Shown here: one piece after another, positions 18,009 through 26,568 of the stretch
Numbering within the stretch: the first letter of the stretch is position 1
Layout: each line of letters starts with the position of its first letter
Source: Streptomyces sp. VRA16 Mangrove soil
Lineage (GTDB): Bacteria > Actinomycetota > Actinomycetes > Streptomycetales > Streptomycetaceae
Length of the DNA: 64,000 bases
Direction of reading: 5' to 3'
Assembly (NCBI RefSeq): GCF_017377775.1
Contig: NZ_JAFVLN010000018.1
Span: 124,001 to 188,000 of the forward strand
Notes under the pieces: model-generated
Told to the model about the DNA's origin: nothing
Seen by the model: the letters and a program-made list of their open reading frames with translations, nothing else
The model's database searches: none
Position numbers and translations under genes: made by a program

Positions 18009-19184
18009 ATGCGCACCACCGTAGGCATCGTCGGAGCAGGCCCGGCAGGACTGCTCCTGGCCAGGCTTCTGCACAACGCGGGGATCGACTCCGTCGTCCT
18101 GGAGAGCCGCGACCGTGCCTACGTGGAACAGCGCCAGCGCGCCGGAATCCTGGAGCAGGGCACCATCGACGTGCTGCGCGAGGCCGGTGTGGGCGCGCGC
18201 ATGGACCGCGAGGGCCTGCCGCACGACGGCATCGAGCTGCGCTTCGCCCGCCGCCGCCACCGCGTCGACTTCCCCGCCCTGACCGGCGGGCGGCAGGTCA
18301 TGGTCTACGCCCAGACCGAGGTCTGCAAGGACCTGATCGCCGCTCAGCTCGCCGCCGGCGGGCCCCTGTTGTTCGAGGCGGAGGCGCTGGCCGTGGAGGG
18401 CGCGGACAGCGACACCCCGCGCGTCCGGTTCCGCCACGAGGGCCGCGAGGACGTCCTCGCATGCGACTACGTCGTCGGCTGCGACGGCTTCTGGGGCGTG
18501 GCCAGGAAGGCGATACCGGCGGAGCTCTCGCGCACGTACGAACGCACGTACCCCTTCGCCTGGCTCGGCATCCTCGCCGACGTCGCTCCCTCCCACGACG
18601 AGCTGGTCTACGCCCGCGGCGAGCGCGGCTTCGCCCTGCTCAGCATGCGGTCGCCGACGGTCACGCGCGCGTACCTGCAGGTTCCCGAGGGCACGAGCGC
18701 CGACGACTGGTCCGACAAGGAGATCTGGGACGAGCTCGACCGCCGCCTGGAGGTCGACGATCCGGGCTGGCGCCTCGCCCGCGGACCGATCACGCAGAAG
18801 TCGGTGACTCCGATGCGGTCCTACGTCCATGAGCCCATGCGGCACGGCCGGCTCTTCCTCGCCGGGGACGCGGCCCACATCGTCCCGCCGACCGGCGCCA
18901 AGGGCCTCAACCTCGCCGTCGGCGACGTCGTCACCTTCGCCCGCGCGGTCGTCGCGCAGCGGGAGAAGGGGGACCCGTCGCTCCTCGACGCCTACTCCGA
19001 GACCTGCCTGCGGCGGGTGTGGCAGGCCGAGCGGTTCAGTTACGCGATGACGACGATGCTGCACCGCGCGCCCGACGCGACCGCCTTCGACGACAAGATC
19101 CAGCTGGCCCGGCTCGACCGGGTGACCACGGCGAAGTCCGCCGAGGCCGACCTCGCGGAGGGCTACACCGGCTTCCCGCTGTGA
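18009..19184 (+). CDS. pobA: 4-hydroxybenzoate 3-monooxygenase
   Basis: A 391-residue FAD-dependent class A hydroxylase converting 4-hydroxybenzoate to protocatechuate with NAD(P)H and O2, feeding the beta-ketoadipate pathway. Features: GxGxxG motif VGIVGAGPAGLLLARLL at residue 5, the PobA signature RAGILEQGT near residue 44, the conserved DG motif YVVGCDGFWG near 157, and the FAD ribityl-binding motif GRLFLAGDAAHIVPPTGAKG near 280. Length matches the family (about 394). It appears to be a single-gene transcript with palindromic sequences upstream. GAGAGGAT precedes ATG 18009. Confidence 0.94.
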   Translation: MRTTVGIVGAGPAGLLLARLLHNAGIDSVVLESRDRAYVEQRQRAGILEQGTIDVLREAGVGARMDREGLPHDGIELRFARRRHRVDFPALTGGRQVMVYAQTEVCKDLIAAQLAAGGPLLFEAEALAVEGADSDTPRVRFRHEGREDVLACDYVVGCDGFWGVARKAIPAELSRTYERTYPFAWLGILADVAPSHDELVYARGERGFALLSMRSPTVTRAYLQVPEGTSADDWSDKEIWDELDRRLEVDDPGWRLARGPITQKSVTPMRSYVHEPMRHGRLFLAGDAAHIVPPTGAKGLNLAVGDVVTFARAVVAQREKGDPSLLDAYSETCLRRVWQAERFSYAMTTMLHRAPDATAFDDKIQLARLDRVTTAKSAEADLAEGYTGFPL

Positions 19185-19329
19185 TCCCTCGGTGGGCGGA
19201 ACACCGCAGGCCCCTGCCACGTTCCTCGTAACAGGATGGGAAAGATCCTCCTTGAGCACTAGGGTCGGATCTTTGCCAGACCATTACTCTTGATGGCAAG
19301 GCCATATCCGGTGGCCACGGAGGAGTGAA

Positions 19330-20226
19330 ATGAGGAGCAGCAACCCGGTCTTCTCGCGACGGGGGTTCAGCCGCGACAACGGCTACGCGCAGTTCAACGC
19401 GCAGCCGCAGGCCGGGGGCCCCGCTGTCGGCACGGCGCAGGGAAACCCGTACGCGCAGGCCCCCGCCGGCAACCCGTACGCGCAGAACCCCTACGCCCAG
19501 CAGGATGTGCAGTACGGCGCCCCGCAGGCGCCGGTCTCCGCCGGCCGCATGACGATGGACGACGTCGTCCTGCGCACCGGCACCACGCTCGGCATCCTGG
19601 TCGTCACGGCGGCGCTCGCCTGGGCGTTCCTGCCGGTCGACGAGGCCAACATCGGCAAGTCGTACGGCATCGCCATCGGCGCCGCCCTGATCGCGATGGT
19701 CCTGGGCTTCGTCCAGGCCTTCAAGCGCAAGGCGTCCCCGCCGATCATCCTGGCGTACGCGGCCCTGGAAGGTGTCTTCCTCGGCGTCGTCTCGAACATC
19801 GTCGACACCTTCATCGCCCCCGGCGCGGCCATGCAGGCCGTGCTCGGCACGATGGCCGTGTTCGTCGCCGTCCTCGTCGCCTACAAGGCCGGCTGGATCC
19901 GCGTCAACCGCCGCTTCTACGGCTTCGTGATGGCCGCGGCGATGGGCTTCGTCCTGCTGATGGCCGTGAACCTGCTGTTCGCCGTCTTCGGCGGCGGTGA
20001 CGGCCTCGGCTTCCGCAGCGGTGGGCTCGGCATCCTGTTCGGCATCATCGGCATCCTGCTCGGCGCGTGCTTCCTGGCCCTGGACTTCAAGCAGGTCGAG
20101 GACGGGATCGCGTACGGCGCCCCGAAGGAAGAGGCGTGGCTCGCCGCGTTCGGTCTGACCATGACGCTGGTCTGGATCTACCTGGAGTTCCTGCGGCTCA
20201 TCTCGATCCTGCAGGGCAACGACTAG
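19330..20226 (+). CDS. Bax inhibitor-1/YccA family membrane protein
   Basis: A 298-residue protein with a hydrophilic N-terminal tail of about 75 residues containing NPYAQ repeats (GNPYAQAPAGNPYAQNPYAQ) and then seven predicted membrane helices from residue 88 to the end. The family includes calcium-leak channels such as BsYetJ and proteins that interact with membrane quality-control proteases. The acidic residues near the C-terminus (ALDFKQVEDG) are in the region of the pH-sensing aspartates of the family. GGAGG precedes ATG 19330. TTGCCA and TGGCAA form an inverted repeat at 19273-19299 upstream. Confidence 0.88.
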   Translation: MRSSNPVFSRRGFSRDNGYAQFNAQPQAGGPAVGTAQGNPYAQAPAGNPYAQNPYAQQDVQYGAPQAPVSAGRMTMDDVVLRTGTTLGILVVTAALAWAFLPVDEANIGKSYGIAIGAALIAMVLGFVQAFKRKASPPIILAYAALEGVFLGVVSNIVDTFIAPGAAMQAVLGTMAVFVAVLVAYKAGWIRVNRRFYGFVMAAAMGFVLLMAVNLLFAVFGGGDGLGFRSGGLGILFGIIGILLGACFLALDFKQVEDGIAYGAPKEEAWLAAFGLTMTLVWIYLEFLRLISILQGND

Positions 20227-20245
20227 CTCCGCCTCAGGCAGCAGT

Positions 20246-20282
20246 CAGGGGCCCGCGCACCGGACGGTGCGCGGGCCCCTTG
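20246..20282. terminator. Terminator after the BI-1 gene
   Basis: CAGGGGCCCGCGCACC pairs with GGTGCGCGGGCCCCTTG across the loop GGAC. It separates this gene from a convergent small gene. Confidence 0.8.
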
Positions 20283-20310
20283 CCGTAGTGGGTGGGGAGA
20301 AGCCGGGCGG

Positions 20311-20541
20311 CTAGCCAAACCTTCGGGCAGCTCGCCTCAGGTCGTACTCGTGGATGATCGCCTTGGCATGGCCGTACGCGAGATCGTGCTCCCCGCGCAG
20401 CCAGCTGACCTTCTCTTCGAAGCGAAGGAAGCAGGGACCTTCTTCGACGGTGCGCAGCCAGTCGGCGACTTCACGACCGGTGCAGTGGGGGATGCGAGCC
20501 AGCAGATTGCGGTGGGTCTCCTCGGAGAAGACTTGGGACAT
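20311..20541 (-). CDS. Small DUF4287 protein
   Basis: A 76-residue soluble protein that resembles the DUF4287 family, whose function is unknown. The sequence is mostly helical, with THRNLLARIPHCTGREVADW and a His/Lys-containing C-terminus (HDLAYGHAKAIIHEYDLRR) typical of these proteins. ATG 20541 is taken because similarity begins there and GGCGCC follows upstream in place of coding sequence; the frame stays open to 20598. It sits alone between a convergent BI-1 gene and a divergent small gene. Confidence 0.7.
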   Translation of the reverse strand: MSQVFSEETHRNLLARIPHCTGREVADWLRTVEEGPCFLRFEEKVSWLRGEHDLAYGHAKAIIHEYDLRRAARRFG

Positions 20542-20616
20542 CGGCGCCTCCGGAACGCTTCGATGTAGCCGGGTCTTCACGTCACCGTGCCTGAGCATCG
20601 GGGCCTTGTAAACAGC

Positions 20617-20622
20617 TAGAGT
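20617..20622 (+). promoter_or_regulatory. Putative -10 hexamer TAGAGT of a leaderless transcript
   Basis: TAGAGT ends seven bases before GTG 20630 and no ribosome site is visible between them. Confidence 0.4.
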
Positions 20623-20629
20623 CGCCCGC

Positions 20630-20950
20630 GTGCTTGATACGACGCCATTGACGGCCGCAGTGGATCAGTTCGCCGATCGGTTGCGGGCCGCTCCGCAGAG
20701 CCGGCTGCAGCGGGGTGCTGCCGCGGCGGCGCTCGACCTGGCCAGGGAACTCTCCGGATGGGCGCAGCGGCTGGAGGCGCCGGGAACGGCGGAGGTGCGG
20801 GAGATGCCGGACGCCGGGATGTTCGCCGCCGCCGATCAACTCACCGTTGCGGGGCGGGATCTCGGGGTGGCGCTGCGCGACGCGGGGGCCGAGGACCTGG
20901 CGCGGGCCGTCGAGATGGTGGAGGCCGGGATGAAGCGGGCCGGGGTGTAG
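20630..20950 (+). CDS. Small helical protein of unknown function
   Basis: A 106-residue, Ala/Arg/Leu-rich soluble protein beginning LDTTPLTAAVDQFADRLR. It appears all-helical and has no motif I recognise. A leaderless start at GTG 20630 fits the TAGAGT hexamer seven bases upstream. Codon use is typical for the genome, which supports a real gene. It is followed by a copy of the dispersed intergenic repeat. Confidence 0.65.
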   Translation: MLDTTPLTAAVDQFADRLRAAPQSRLQRGAAAAALDLARELSGWAQRLEAPGTAEVREMPDAGMFAAADQLTVAGRDLGVALRDAGAEDLARAVEMVEAGMKRAGV

Positions 20951-21007
20951 CGCCGGTTCGGCTGCCGGGTGGGGTTTTTCGTCGGCGGGCGCAGGCCCGT
21001 GGTCCTG

Positions 21008-21042
21008 CTGCGCGCGGTTCCCCGCGCCCCTGAGCGGGCGCG
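21008..21042. repeat. Copy of the dispersed GC-rich intergenic repeat
   Basis: GCGCGCGGTTCCCCGCGCCCCT at 21010-21031 with flanking GGTCCTGCT matches the repeat at 631-757 with one change (CGGTT for CAGTT). Confidence 0.6.
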
Positions 21043-21060
21043 GGCCGCGCCCGCCGACGA

Positions 21061-21876
21061 TCAGGCGGAGGCTATGACGCGGTCCGCGAGGATGTAGACG
21101 GAACCCGAGGCGCACTCGAAGGTCAGGGCGTACGCGCCCGAGACGCCGGAGCCGCCGAGCAGGACCGGGGTGTCGCCCGCCCGCAGCGCGTCGGCGAGCT
21201 GCTCCGCGGTCTCGCGGTGGCCCGGGGTCATGCACAGCGTCGTACCGTCGGCGAAGACGTAGACGTCGAGCGTGCCGAGCGGGCCGGGGCGGACGTCGGC
21301 CAGGGCCGTGCGGGCCCGTGCCAGCTCCTCCAGGCACTCCACCGTGCGCTCGTGGTCACCGATGACCGGCGACTGGACCGGCACGAAGTCGGGGTGCGAG
21401 GGGTGGCGGCGACGGGCCGCGGCCAGCTCGGGGGAGTCCTCGGCGAACTCCTCCTCCGGTTCGAGGGAGGTCTCCAGGGCCGGCTCGACGACGGGCTCAA
21501 GGCCCGCGAAGTCCGCCTGCCGGGGCATGAAGAACTCCTCGCCCAGGGCGCCGCCCGCGAGGAACGGGGGCAGGTCGGAGGTGTCGCGCGCCTCCTGCGC
21601 CGCCCAGAACGCCCGCGCCTCGGCCAGCTCGCGCTCCCGCTCCTCGGCGAGGGCGTCGGCGACGGCGGCGCGTATCGCGTCGGTGTCCGGGGTGGTGCGG
21701 GCGGCCGGAACGGTGGGGGAGGGCGCCGTGCGGGCGCGGTCCACGGCCAGCTCGTCTCTCAGGTCCGCGAGCTGCCGTCGCAGGCCCCGCACATGGTGCA
21801 GAGTGACAGCGCCGACGGCCGTGGCAGCGGCCGAGGCGAGCAGCAGGACACTGAGGGTGGCAGGCAAGGCGCTCAC
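21061..21876 (-). CDS. Membrane-anchored protein of unknown function
   Basis: A 271-residue protein. One N-terminal membrane helix (LPATLSVLLLASAAATAVGAV, about residues 4-24) is followed by a short coiled coil (LRRQLADLRDELAVDR), a disordered acidic region (about 85-155), and a C-terminal domain of about 110 residues with DVYVFADGTTLCMTPGHRE and VLLGGSGVSGAYALTF. I do not recognise the domain by name. Start GTG 21876. It is downstream of the thiolase in the same direction, but a strong hairpin (22038-22070) separates them, so it likely has its own promoter. Confidence 0.7.
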   Translation of the reverse strand: MSALPATLSVLLLASAAATAVGAVTLHHVRGLRRQLADLRDELAVDRARTAPSPTVPAARTTPDTDAIRAAVADALAEERERELAEARAFWAAQEARDTSDLPPFLAGGALGEEFFMPRQADFAGLEPVVEPALETSLEPEEEFAEDSPELAAARRRHPSHPDFVPVQSPVIGDHERTVECLEELARARTALADVRPGPLGTLDVYVFADGTTLCMTPGHRETAEQLADALRAGDTPVLLGGSGVSGAYALTFECASGSVYILADRVIASA

Positions 21877-22037
21877 TGACGTACTCCCGGTTTCAAGTCG
21901 ACCCCCGACTTCCTACATCAGCTTGAAGCCTGGACGAACCTGCTGTCAGTGCATTACGTCACGAATTGGACAGGTCTTTTGGCCGGGCGTTTAGCCCCGG
22001 TATGGCCTGGGTACTGCGCTGACCTGCGTAAACGGCT

Positions 22038-22070
22038 CTCCCCCATGATGCGGATCACATCATGGGGGAG
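22038..22070 (-). terminator. Terminator after the thiolase gene
   Basis: CTCCCCCATGATG and CATCATGGGGGAG form a perfect 13-bp stem with a 7-base loop, 32 bases past the thiolase stop. Confidence 0.8.
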
Positions 22071-22101
22071 ATTGGATCACGATTGAGTAGACGGATTCAG
22101 G

Positions 22102-23322
22102 TCAGCTCAGGCGCTCGATGACCATCGCCATGCCCTGGCCGCCGCCGACGCACATGGTCTCCAGGCCGAACTGCTTGTCGTGGAACTGGAGGCTGTTGAT
22201 CAGGGTGCCGGTGATGCGGGCGCCGGTCATGCCGAAGGGGTGGCCGACGGCGATGGCGCCACCGTTCACGTTCAGCTTGTCCTCGTCGATGCCCAGGTCG
22301 CGGGCGGACGGGATGACCTGCGCGGCGAACGCCTCGTTGATCTCGAACAGGTCGATGTCGGAGACGCCGAGCCCGGCGCGCTTCAGCGCCTGCTTGCTGG
22401 CCTCGACCGGGCCGAGGCCCATGATCTCGGGGGACAGGCCCGAGACGCCGGTCGACACGACGCGGGCGAGCGGGGTCAGGCCGAGCTCGCGGGCCTTGGT
22501 GTCGGACATGATCACGAGGGCGGCGGCGCCGTCGTTCAGCGGGCAGCAGTTGCCGGCCGTGACCAGTCCGTCGGGGCGGAAGACCGGCTTGAGGCCGGAG
22601 ACGCCCTCCAGCGTGACGCCGGCGCGCGGGCCGTCGTCCTTGGCGACGACCGTGCCGTCGGGGGTCGTCACCGGGGTGATCTCGCGCTCCCAGAAGCCGT
22701 TCTTGATGGCTTCCTCGGCGCGGTTCTGCGAGCGCACGCCGAAGGCGTCCATGTCCTCGCGGGTGATGCCCTTCAGGCGGGCCAGGTTCTCGGCGGTCTG
22801 GCCCATCGCGATGTACGCGTCCGGCACGAGGCCGTCCTCGCGCGGGTCGTGCCAGGTCGAGCCGGTCGACTCGGCGGTGGCCTTGGTGCGGGCCTCCGCC
22901 TCGGCGAAGAAGGGGTTGCGGGTGTCGGGGAGCGAGTCGGAGTTGCCCTTCGCGAACCGCGACACCATCTCGACACCGGCGGAGATGAAGACGTCGCCCT
23001 CGCCCGCCTTGATGGCGTGCAGCGCCATGCGGGTCGTCTGCAGGGAGCTGGAGCAGTACCGGGTGATGGTGCAACCCGGGAGGTGGTCCATGCCCATCTG
23101 TACGGCGACGATGCGGCCGAGGTTGTTGCCCTGCTCGCCGCCGGGCAGGCCGCAGCCCAGCATCAGGTCGTCGATGTCGTGCGGGTCGAGCTCGGGGACC
23201 TTGGCCAGGGCCGCCTGGATGATCGTGGCGGTCAGGTCGTCCGGGCGCAGGTCCTTCAGCGAGCCCTTGAAGGCGCGGCCGATCGGGGAACGGGCGGCTG
23301 AGACGATCACTGCTTCGGGCAT
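22102..23322 (-). CDS. Acetyl-CoA C-acyltransferase (thiolase)
   Basis: A 406-residue thiolase of fatty-acid beta-oxidation that cleaves 3-ketoacyl-CoA to acetyl-CoA and a shortened acyl-CoA. The nucleophilic Cys is in TRYCSSSLQ (Cys90). The second signature is GGAIAVGHPFGMTGAR with the catalytic His, and the third is CVGGGQGMAM with the second Cys. The NEAFAAQ motif is present. ATG 23322 is chosen over the adjacent in-frame GTG 23325 because GGAG is better spaced from it. No other beta-oxidation gene is adjacent, so it is probably monocistronic and followed by a terminator. Confidence 0.93.
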   Translation of the reverse strand: MPEAVIVSAARSPIGRAFKGSLKDLRPDDLTATIIQAALAKVPELDPHDIDDLMLGCGLPGGEQGNNLGRIVAVQMGMDHLPGCTITRYCSSSLQTTRMALHAIKAGEGDVFISAGVEMVSRFAKGNSDSLPDTRNPFFAEAEARTKATAESTGSTWHDPREDGLVPDAYIAMGQTAENLARLKGITREDMDAFGVRSQNRAEEAIKNGFWEREITPVTTPDGTVVAKDDGPRAGVTLEGVSGLKPVFRPDGLVTAGNCCPLNDGAAALVIMSDTKARELGLTPLARVVSTGVSGLSPEIMGLGPVEASKQALKRAGLGVSDIDLFEINEAFAAQVIPSARDLGIDEDKLNVNGGAIAVGHPFGMTGARITGTLINSLQFHDKQFGLETMCVGGGQGMAMVIERLS

Positions 23323-23532
23323 CACGGCTCCAGGGGTTCGTGGACCTTTTCAGGGGGACCGTCTGGGAAGTTACCCGTACGTATGGCGCGGGTCACGGGC
23401 GTGAGTGTGTGACTCCGGCCGCATTTTTCTAAGCGCTTGCTCAGCGCTCCGCGGGTTCAGGGGTCCATCGTGCGGGGTGAGGGGCCCGGCCGGGGGTTCC
23501 GCGGGCTCCGCCGATGGTGGTCGTGCCCCGTA

Positions 23533-23565
23533 GGGGCGCGGGGAACTGCGCGACCAGCCCCCACC
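23533..23565. repeat. Copy of the dispersed GC-rich intergenic repeat
   Basis: GGGGCGCGGGGAACTGCG continues into CGACCAGCCCCCACC. It is the reverse complement of the copy at 631-660 and is nearly identical to it. Confidence 0.7.
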
Positions 23566-23667
23566 GGGCCTGCACCCGGCGATGGTGCGACCCGGACCGA
23601 GCTGGAGGCCGCTTGGAGCGCTCGCCCCGCGCCGGGGTGCCGCCTTGCCCACCCTGCCGCCCATGGC

Positions 23668-23828
23668 GGCAGATTGCCCAAGGCGGCCGTGGCGGGCGGC
23701 AAATGACCTGCGGCGGCGCGGCAGCCGGCCGGGGCGGGAAAGCCCCAGGCGGCAGATTGCCCAAGGCGGCGCGGCGCGCGGCAGATTGCCCAAGGCGGCG
23801 GGGCGCGCGGTGGCTTGCCCAAGGCGGC
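23668..23828. repeat. Short repeat array GGCAGATTGCCCAAGGCGGC
   Basis: Exact 20-base copies lie at 23668-23687, 23751-23770 and 23780-23799. A degenerate copy (GTGGCTTGCCCAAGGCGGC) at 23810-23828 abuts the stop codon of the SGNH hydrolase gene. Another diverged copy may lie near 23692-23715. Apart from the dispersed repeat and this array, 23323-23827 has no convincing gene. Confidence 0.75.
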
Positions 23829-24856
23829 TAGCCGTGGGTGGACGGGACCGTAGGGGTCGGGTCCTGGGTGGGGACTCGGCGGCGGCGACGGCGCTTGAGG
23901 AGGGCCCAGGGGCCGCGGGGCCCCGTGGGCATGGCCCCGGTGACCTCGGTACCCCCCTCCGCCGCGGCCCGCGCAGCCGCCCGCGCCACCGGGAGGAACC
24001 CCTCCTCGCGGGAGACGTCGGGACGCTCCTCCTCCGGCCACAGCCCGAGCGCCGCGCACAGGGTGGGAAGCACCGCCATGGCGGCCGTCGCGTACCCCTC
24101 CGCCGAGGGGTGGTAGTTGTCCGGGCCGAACAGCTCGCGCGGATTCGCCGAGAACTCGGGGCCGAGCAGATCGCCGAGCGACACCGTGCGCCCGCCCTGC
24201 TCCACGGTGCCGATGGTCTGCGCGGCCGCGAGCTGCCGGGACGCGCGCCGGGCCAGCCAGCGCAGCGGCTGCTGCACCGGCTCCACCGACCCCAGGTCGG
24301 GACAGGTCCCGACGACCACCTCGGCGCCGGCCGTGCGCAGCCTGCGTACCGCCGCCGAGAGATGACGTACGGACTTCGTGGCGGGGATCCGGTGCGTGAC
24401 GTCGTTCGCGCCGATCATGATCACGCAGACGTCCGGCTGCCAGCCCGGATCGGCGAGGATCAGCGCCACCTGCCGGTCGAGATCGTCGGACTGGGCGCCG
24501 GGCAGCGCCACGTTGCGCAGCTCCACCGGGCGCTCCGCCACCGCCGCGAGCCCCGAGGCGAGCAGCGCCCCCGGGGTCTGCCGGGCCCGGTGCACCCCCT
24601 GCCCGGCGGCCGTGGAGTCGCCGAGGACGGCGAACAGCAGCGGGGTGCTGTCCGCGCTGCCGTACACCCGGCCGTACCGGCCGTCCGCGGGCGGCACATG
24701 CACCGGATCGGGGCCGTGATGGCCCACCTGGCGGCGCGCCATCTGGACCTCCGCGAGGACGATCCCCACCGCGGCCGCCCCGAGCAGCCCGATCCCGCCG
24801 CCGCCGTACGCCGCCCCCGCGGCGATCCGCCGTGCCACCCTCGCCCTGCTCGACAT
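23828..24856 (-). CDS. SGNH/GDSL-family hydrolase, membrane-anchored
   Basis: A 342-residue esterase/lipase-like protein. An N-terminal hydrophobic segment (about 17-36) should anchor or export it. The SGNH blocks are visible: block I AVLGDSTAAGQG with the nucleophile Ser near residue 81, a block II-like Gly in NVALPGAQS, block III MIGANDVTH, and block V DNYHPSAEGY with the catalytic Asp and His. A basic Arg-rich tail ends the protein. Substrate unknown; relatives deacylate lipids or deacetylate carbohydrates. ATG 24856 is used. It is divergent from cystathionine beta-synthase. Confidence 0.85.
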   Translation of the reverse strand: MSSRARVARRIAAGAAYGGGGIGLLGAAAVGIVLAEVQMARRQVGHHGPDPVHVPPADGRYGRVYGSADSTPLLFAVLGDSTAAGQGVHRARQTPGALLASGLAAVAERPVELRNVALPGAQSDDLDRQVALILADPGWQPDVCVIMIGANDVTHRIPATKSVRHLSAAVRRLRTAGAEVVVGTCPDLGSVEPVQQPLRWLARRASRQLAAAQTIGTVEQGGRTVSLGDLLGPEFSANPRELFGPDNYHPSAEGYATAAMAVLPTLCAALGLWPEEERPDVSREEGFLPVARAAARAAAEGGTEVTGAMPTGPRGPWALLKRRRRRRVPTQDPTPTVPSTHG

Positions 24857-25062
24857 GTTCCGCGGCCACCTGCCTCTGCGTCTGCGTCTACGTCTGCGAC
24901 GTGCTGAGGAGACGCGTCCGGGACGCGACTCTTTTACGGCTCCATGAACTCATTGCCCCGTAATCACCGTCGGCCAATCGCAATGGGAGATGAAGCCCCG
25001 GTGGGCGCAATACGCTGACCGCATCCCCACGCAGGAGATCAACCGGAGATCCGGAGTAGACC

Positions 25063-26451
25063 GTGCAGATCCACGACTCGATGATCAGTCTCGTCGGCAA
25101 CACCCCGCTGCTGAGGCTCAACAAAGTCACCGAAGGCCTCCAGGCGACCGTCCTGGCCAAGGTCGAGTACTTCAACCCGGGCGGTTCCGTGAAGGACCGC
25201 ATCGCGCTGCGCATGATCGAGGCGGCCGAGCAGAGCGGGGAGCTGAAGCCGGGCGGCACGATCGTCGAACCGACCAGCGGCAACACCGGTGTCGGGCTCG
25301 CCATCGTGGCCCAGCAGAAGGGGTACAAGTGCATCTTCGTGTGCCCCGACAAGGTGAGCACCGACAAGATCAACGTGCTGCGCGCGTACGGCGCCGAGGT
25401 CGTCGTCTGCCCGACGGCCGTCGACCCCGAGCACCCGGACTCGTACTACAACGTCTCCGACCGGCTCGTACGCGAGACGCCGGGCGCGTGGAAGCCCGAC
25501 CAGTACAGCAACCCCCACAACCCGCTCTCCCACTACCACTCGACCGGGCCCGAACTGTGGGAGCAGACGGACGGGCGGATCACGCACTTCGTCGCGGGCG
25601 TGGGGACCGGCGGCACCATCTCCGGCACCGGGCGCTATCTGAAGGACGCGAGCGAGGGCCGGGTCCAGGTCGTCGGCGCGGACCCCGAGGGGTCGGTGTA
25701 CTCGGGCGGTTCCGGGCGGCCGTATCTCGTCGAGGGCGTCGGCGAGGACTTCTGGCCGACGGCGTACGACCGTGAGGTGGCCGACGAGATCGTCGCGGTC
25801 TCCGACAAGGACTCGTTCCAGATGACGCGGCGGCTCGCGAAGGAGGAGGGACTGCTCGTCGGCGGCTCCTGCGGCATGGCGGTCGTGGCCGCGCTGCGAG
25901 TGGCGGAGCGGCTCGGGCCCGACGACGTCGTGGTCGTGCTGCTGCCGGACAGCGGCCGCGGGTACCTCTCGAAAGTCTTCAACGACGAATGGATGGCTTC
26001 CTACGGGTTCCTGGAGGAGGCGGGGCCGACCGTGGGGGCTGTTCTCCGGGCCAAGGAGGGCGGGATGCCGTCGCTGCTGCACATCCACCCGGACGAAACG
26101 GTCGGGCAGGCGGTACAGGTGCTCCGCGAGTATGGCGTCTCGCAGTTGCCCGTGGTCAAGTCTCCGGGCGATTCCAACGAGGCCCATGCGGACATCAAGG
26201 CCGCCGAGTTGGTCGGGTCCATCTCGGAGCGCGCACTGCTGACCGCCGTGATCGCGGGGGCTGCAGTCGTGGACGAGCCCATCGAGAAGCACATGTCCGC
26301 AGCCCTTCCGGCGGTCGGTGCCGGTGAGCCGCTGTCGCGGCTGAACGCCGCCCTGGCGAACTCCGCGGCCGTCGTGGTCATGGACGGCGGGGAGCCGGTG
26401 GGGGTGCTGACCGCTCAGGACCTCCTGGCGTTCGCCAGCGCGGGCGCGTAG
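25063..26451 (+). CDS. cbs: Cystathionine beta-synthase
   Basis: A 462-residue PLP enzyme that condenses serine with homocysteine to cystathionine (reverse transsulfuration), without the heme domain of animal CBS. PLP binds Lys44 in FNPGGSVKDR, the asparagine loop is PTSGNTGVG, and the phosphate-binding glycine loop is GVGTGGTISGTG near 186. Two CBS domains occupy about 335-395 and 400-460 and may bind an adenosyl ligand. It begins at GTG 25063. A long hairpin follows the stop, beyond which a serine-recombinase island begins. Confidence 0.92.
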   Translation: MQIHDSMISLVGNTPLLRLNKVTEGLQATVLAKVEYFNPGGSVKDRIALRMIEAAEQSGELKPGGTIVEPTSGNTGVGLAIVAQQKGYKCIFVCPDKVSTDKINVLRAYGAEVVVCPTAVDPEHPDSYYNVSDRLVRETPGAWKPDQYSNPHNPLSHYHSTGPELWEQTDGRITHFVAGVGTGGTISGTGRYLKDASEGRVQVVGADPEGSVYSGGSGRPYLVEGVGEDFWPTAYDREVADEIVAVSDKDSFQMTRRLAKEEGLLVGGSCGMAVVAALRVAERLGPDDVVVVLLPDSGRGYLSKVFNDEWMASYGFLEEAGPTVGAVLRAKEGGMPSLLHIHPDETVGQAVQVLREYGVSQLPVVKSPGDSNEAHADIKAAELVGSISERALLTAVIAGAAVVDEPIEKHMSAALPAVGAGEPLSRLNAALANSAAVVVMDGGEPVGVLTAQDLLAFASAGA

Positions 26452-26472
26452 TCCTCCGGGGCCGGTGAGCCG

Positions 26473-26519
26473 AGCGCTCGCGCTCCGCGGTGCAGGTGTG
26501 ACCGCGAAGCGCGAGCGCT
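26473..26519. terminator. Bidirectional terminator between cbs and the recombinase gene
   Basis: AGCGCTCGCGCTCCGCGGT pairs with ACCGCGAAGCGCGAGCGCT (one G-T mismatch) across a 9-base loop between convergent genes. Confidence 0.75.
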
Positions 26520-26568
26520 GCCGGGGACTGCCTTTCTCACCTGGGCGGCATCCCAATCCCCTGCCCCG

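Noticed and set aside
23437..23706. Short open frames in the 23.4-23.8 kb spacer
   Set aside because: They consist of repeat-derived low-complexity sequence, lack ribosome sites and overlap the dispersed repeat.
24880..24903. GTCTGC/GTCTAC hexamer repeats upstream of the SGNH hydrolase as a tandem-repeat feature
   Set aside because: Only about four imperfect units, too short to call.
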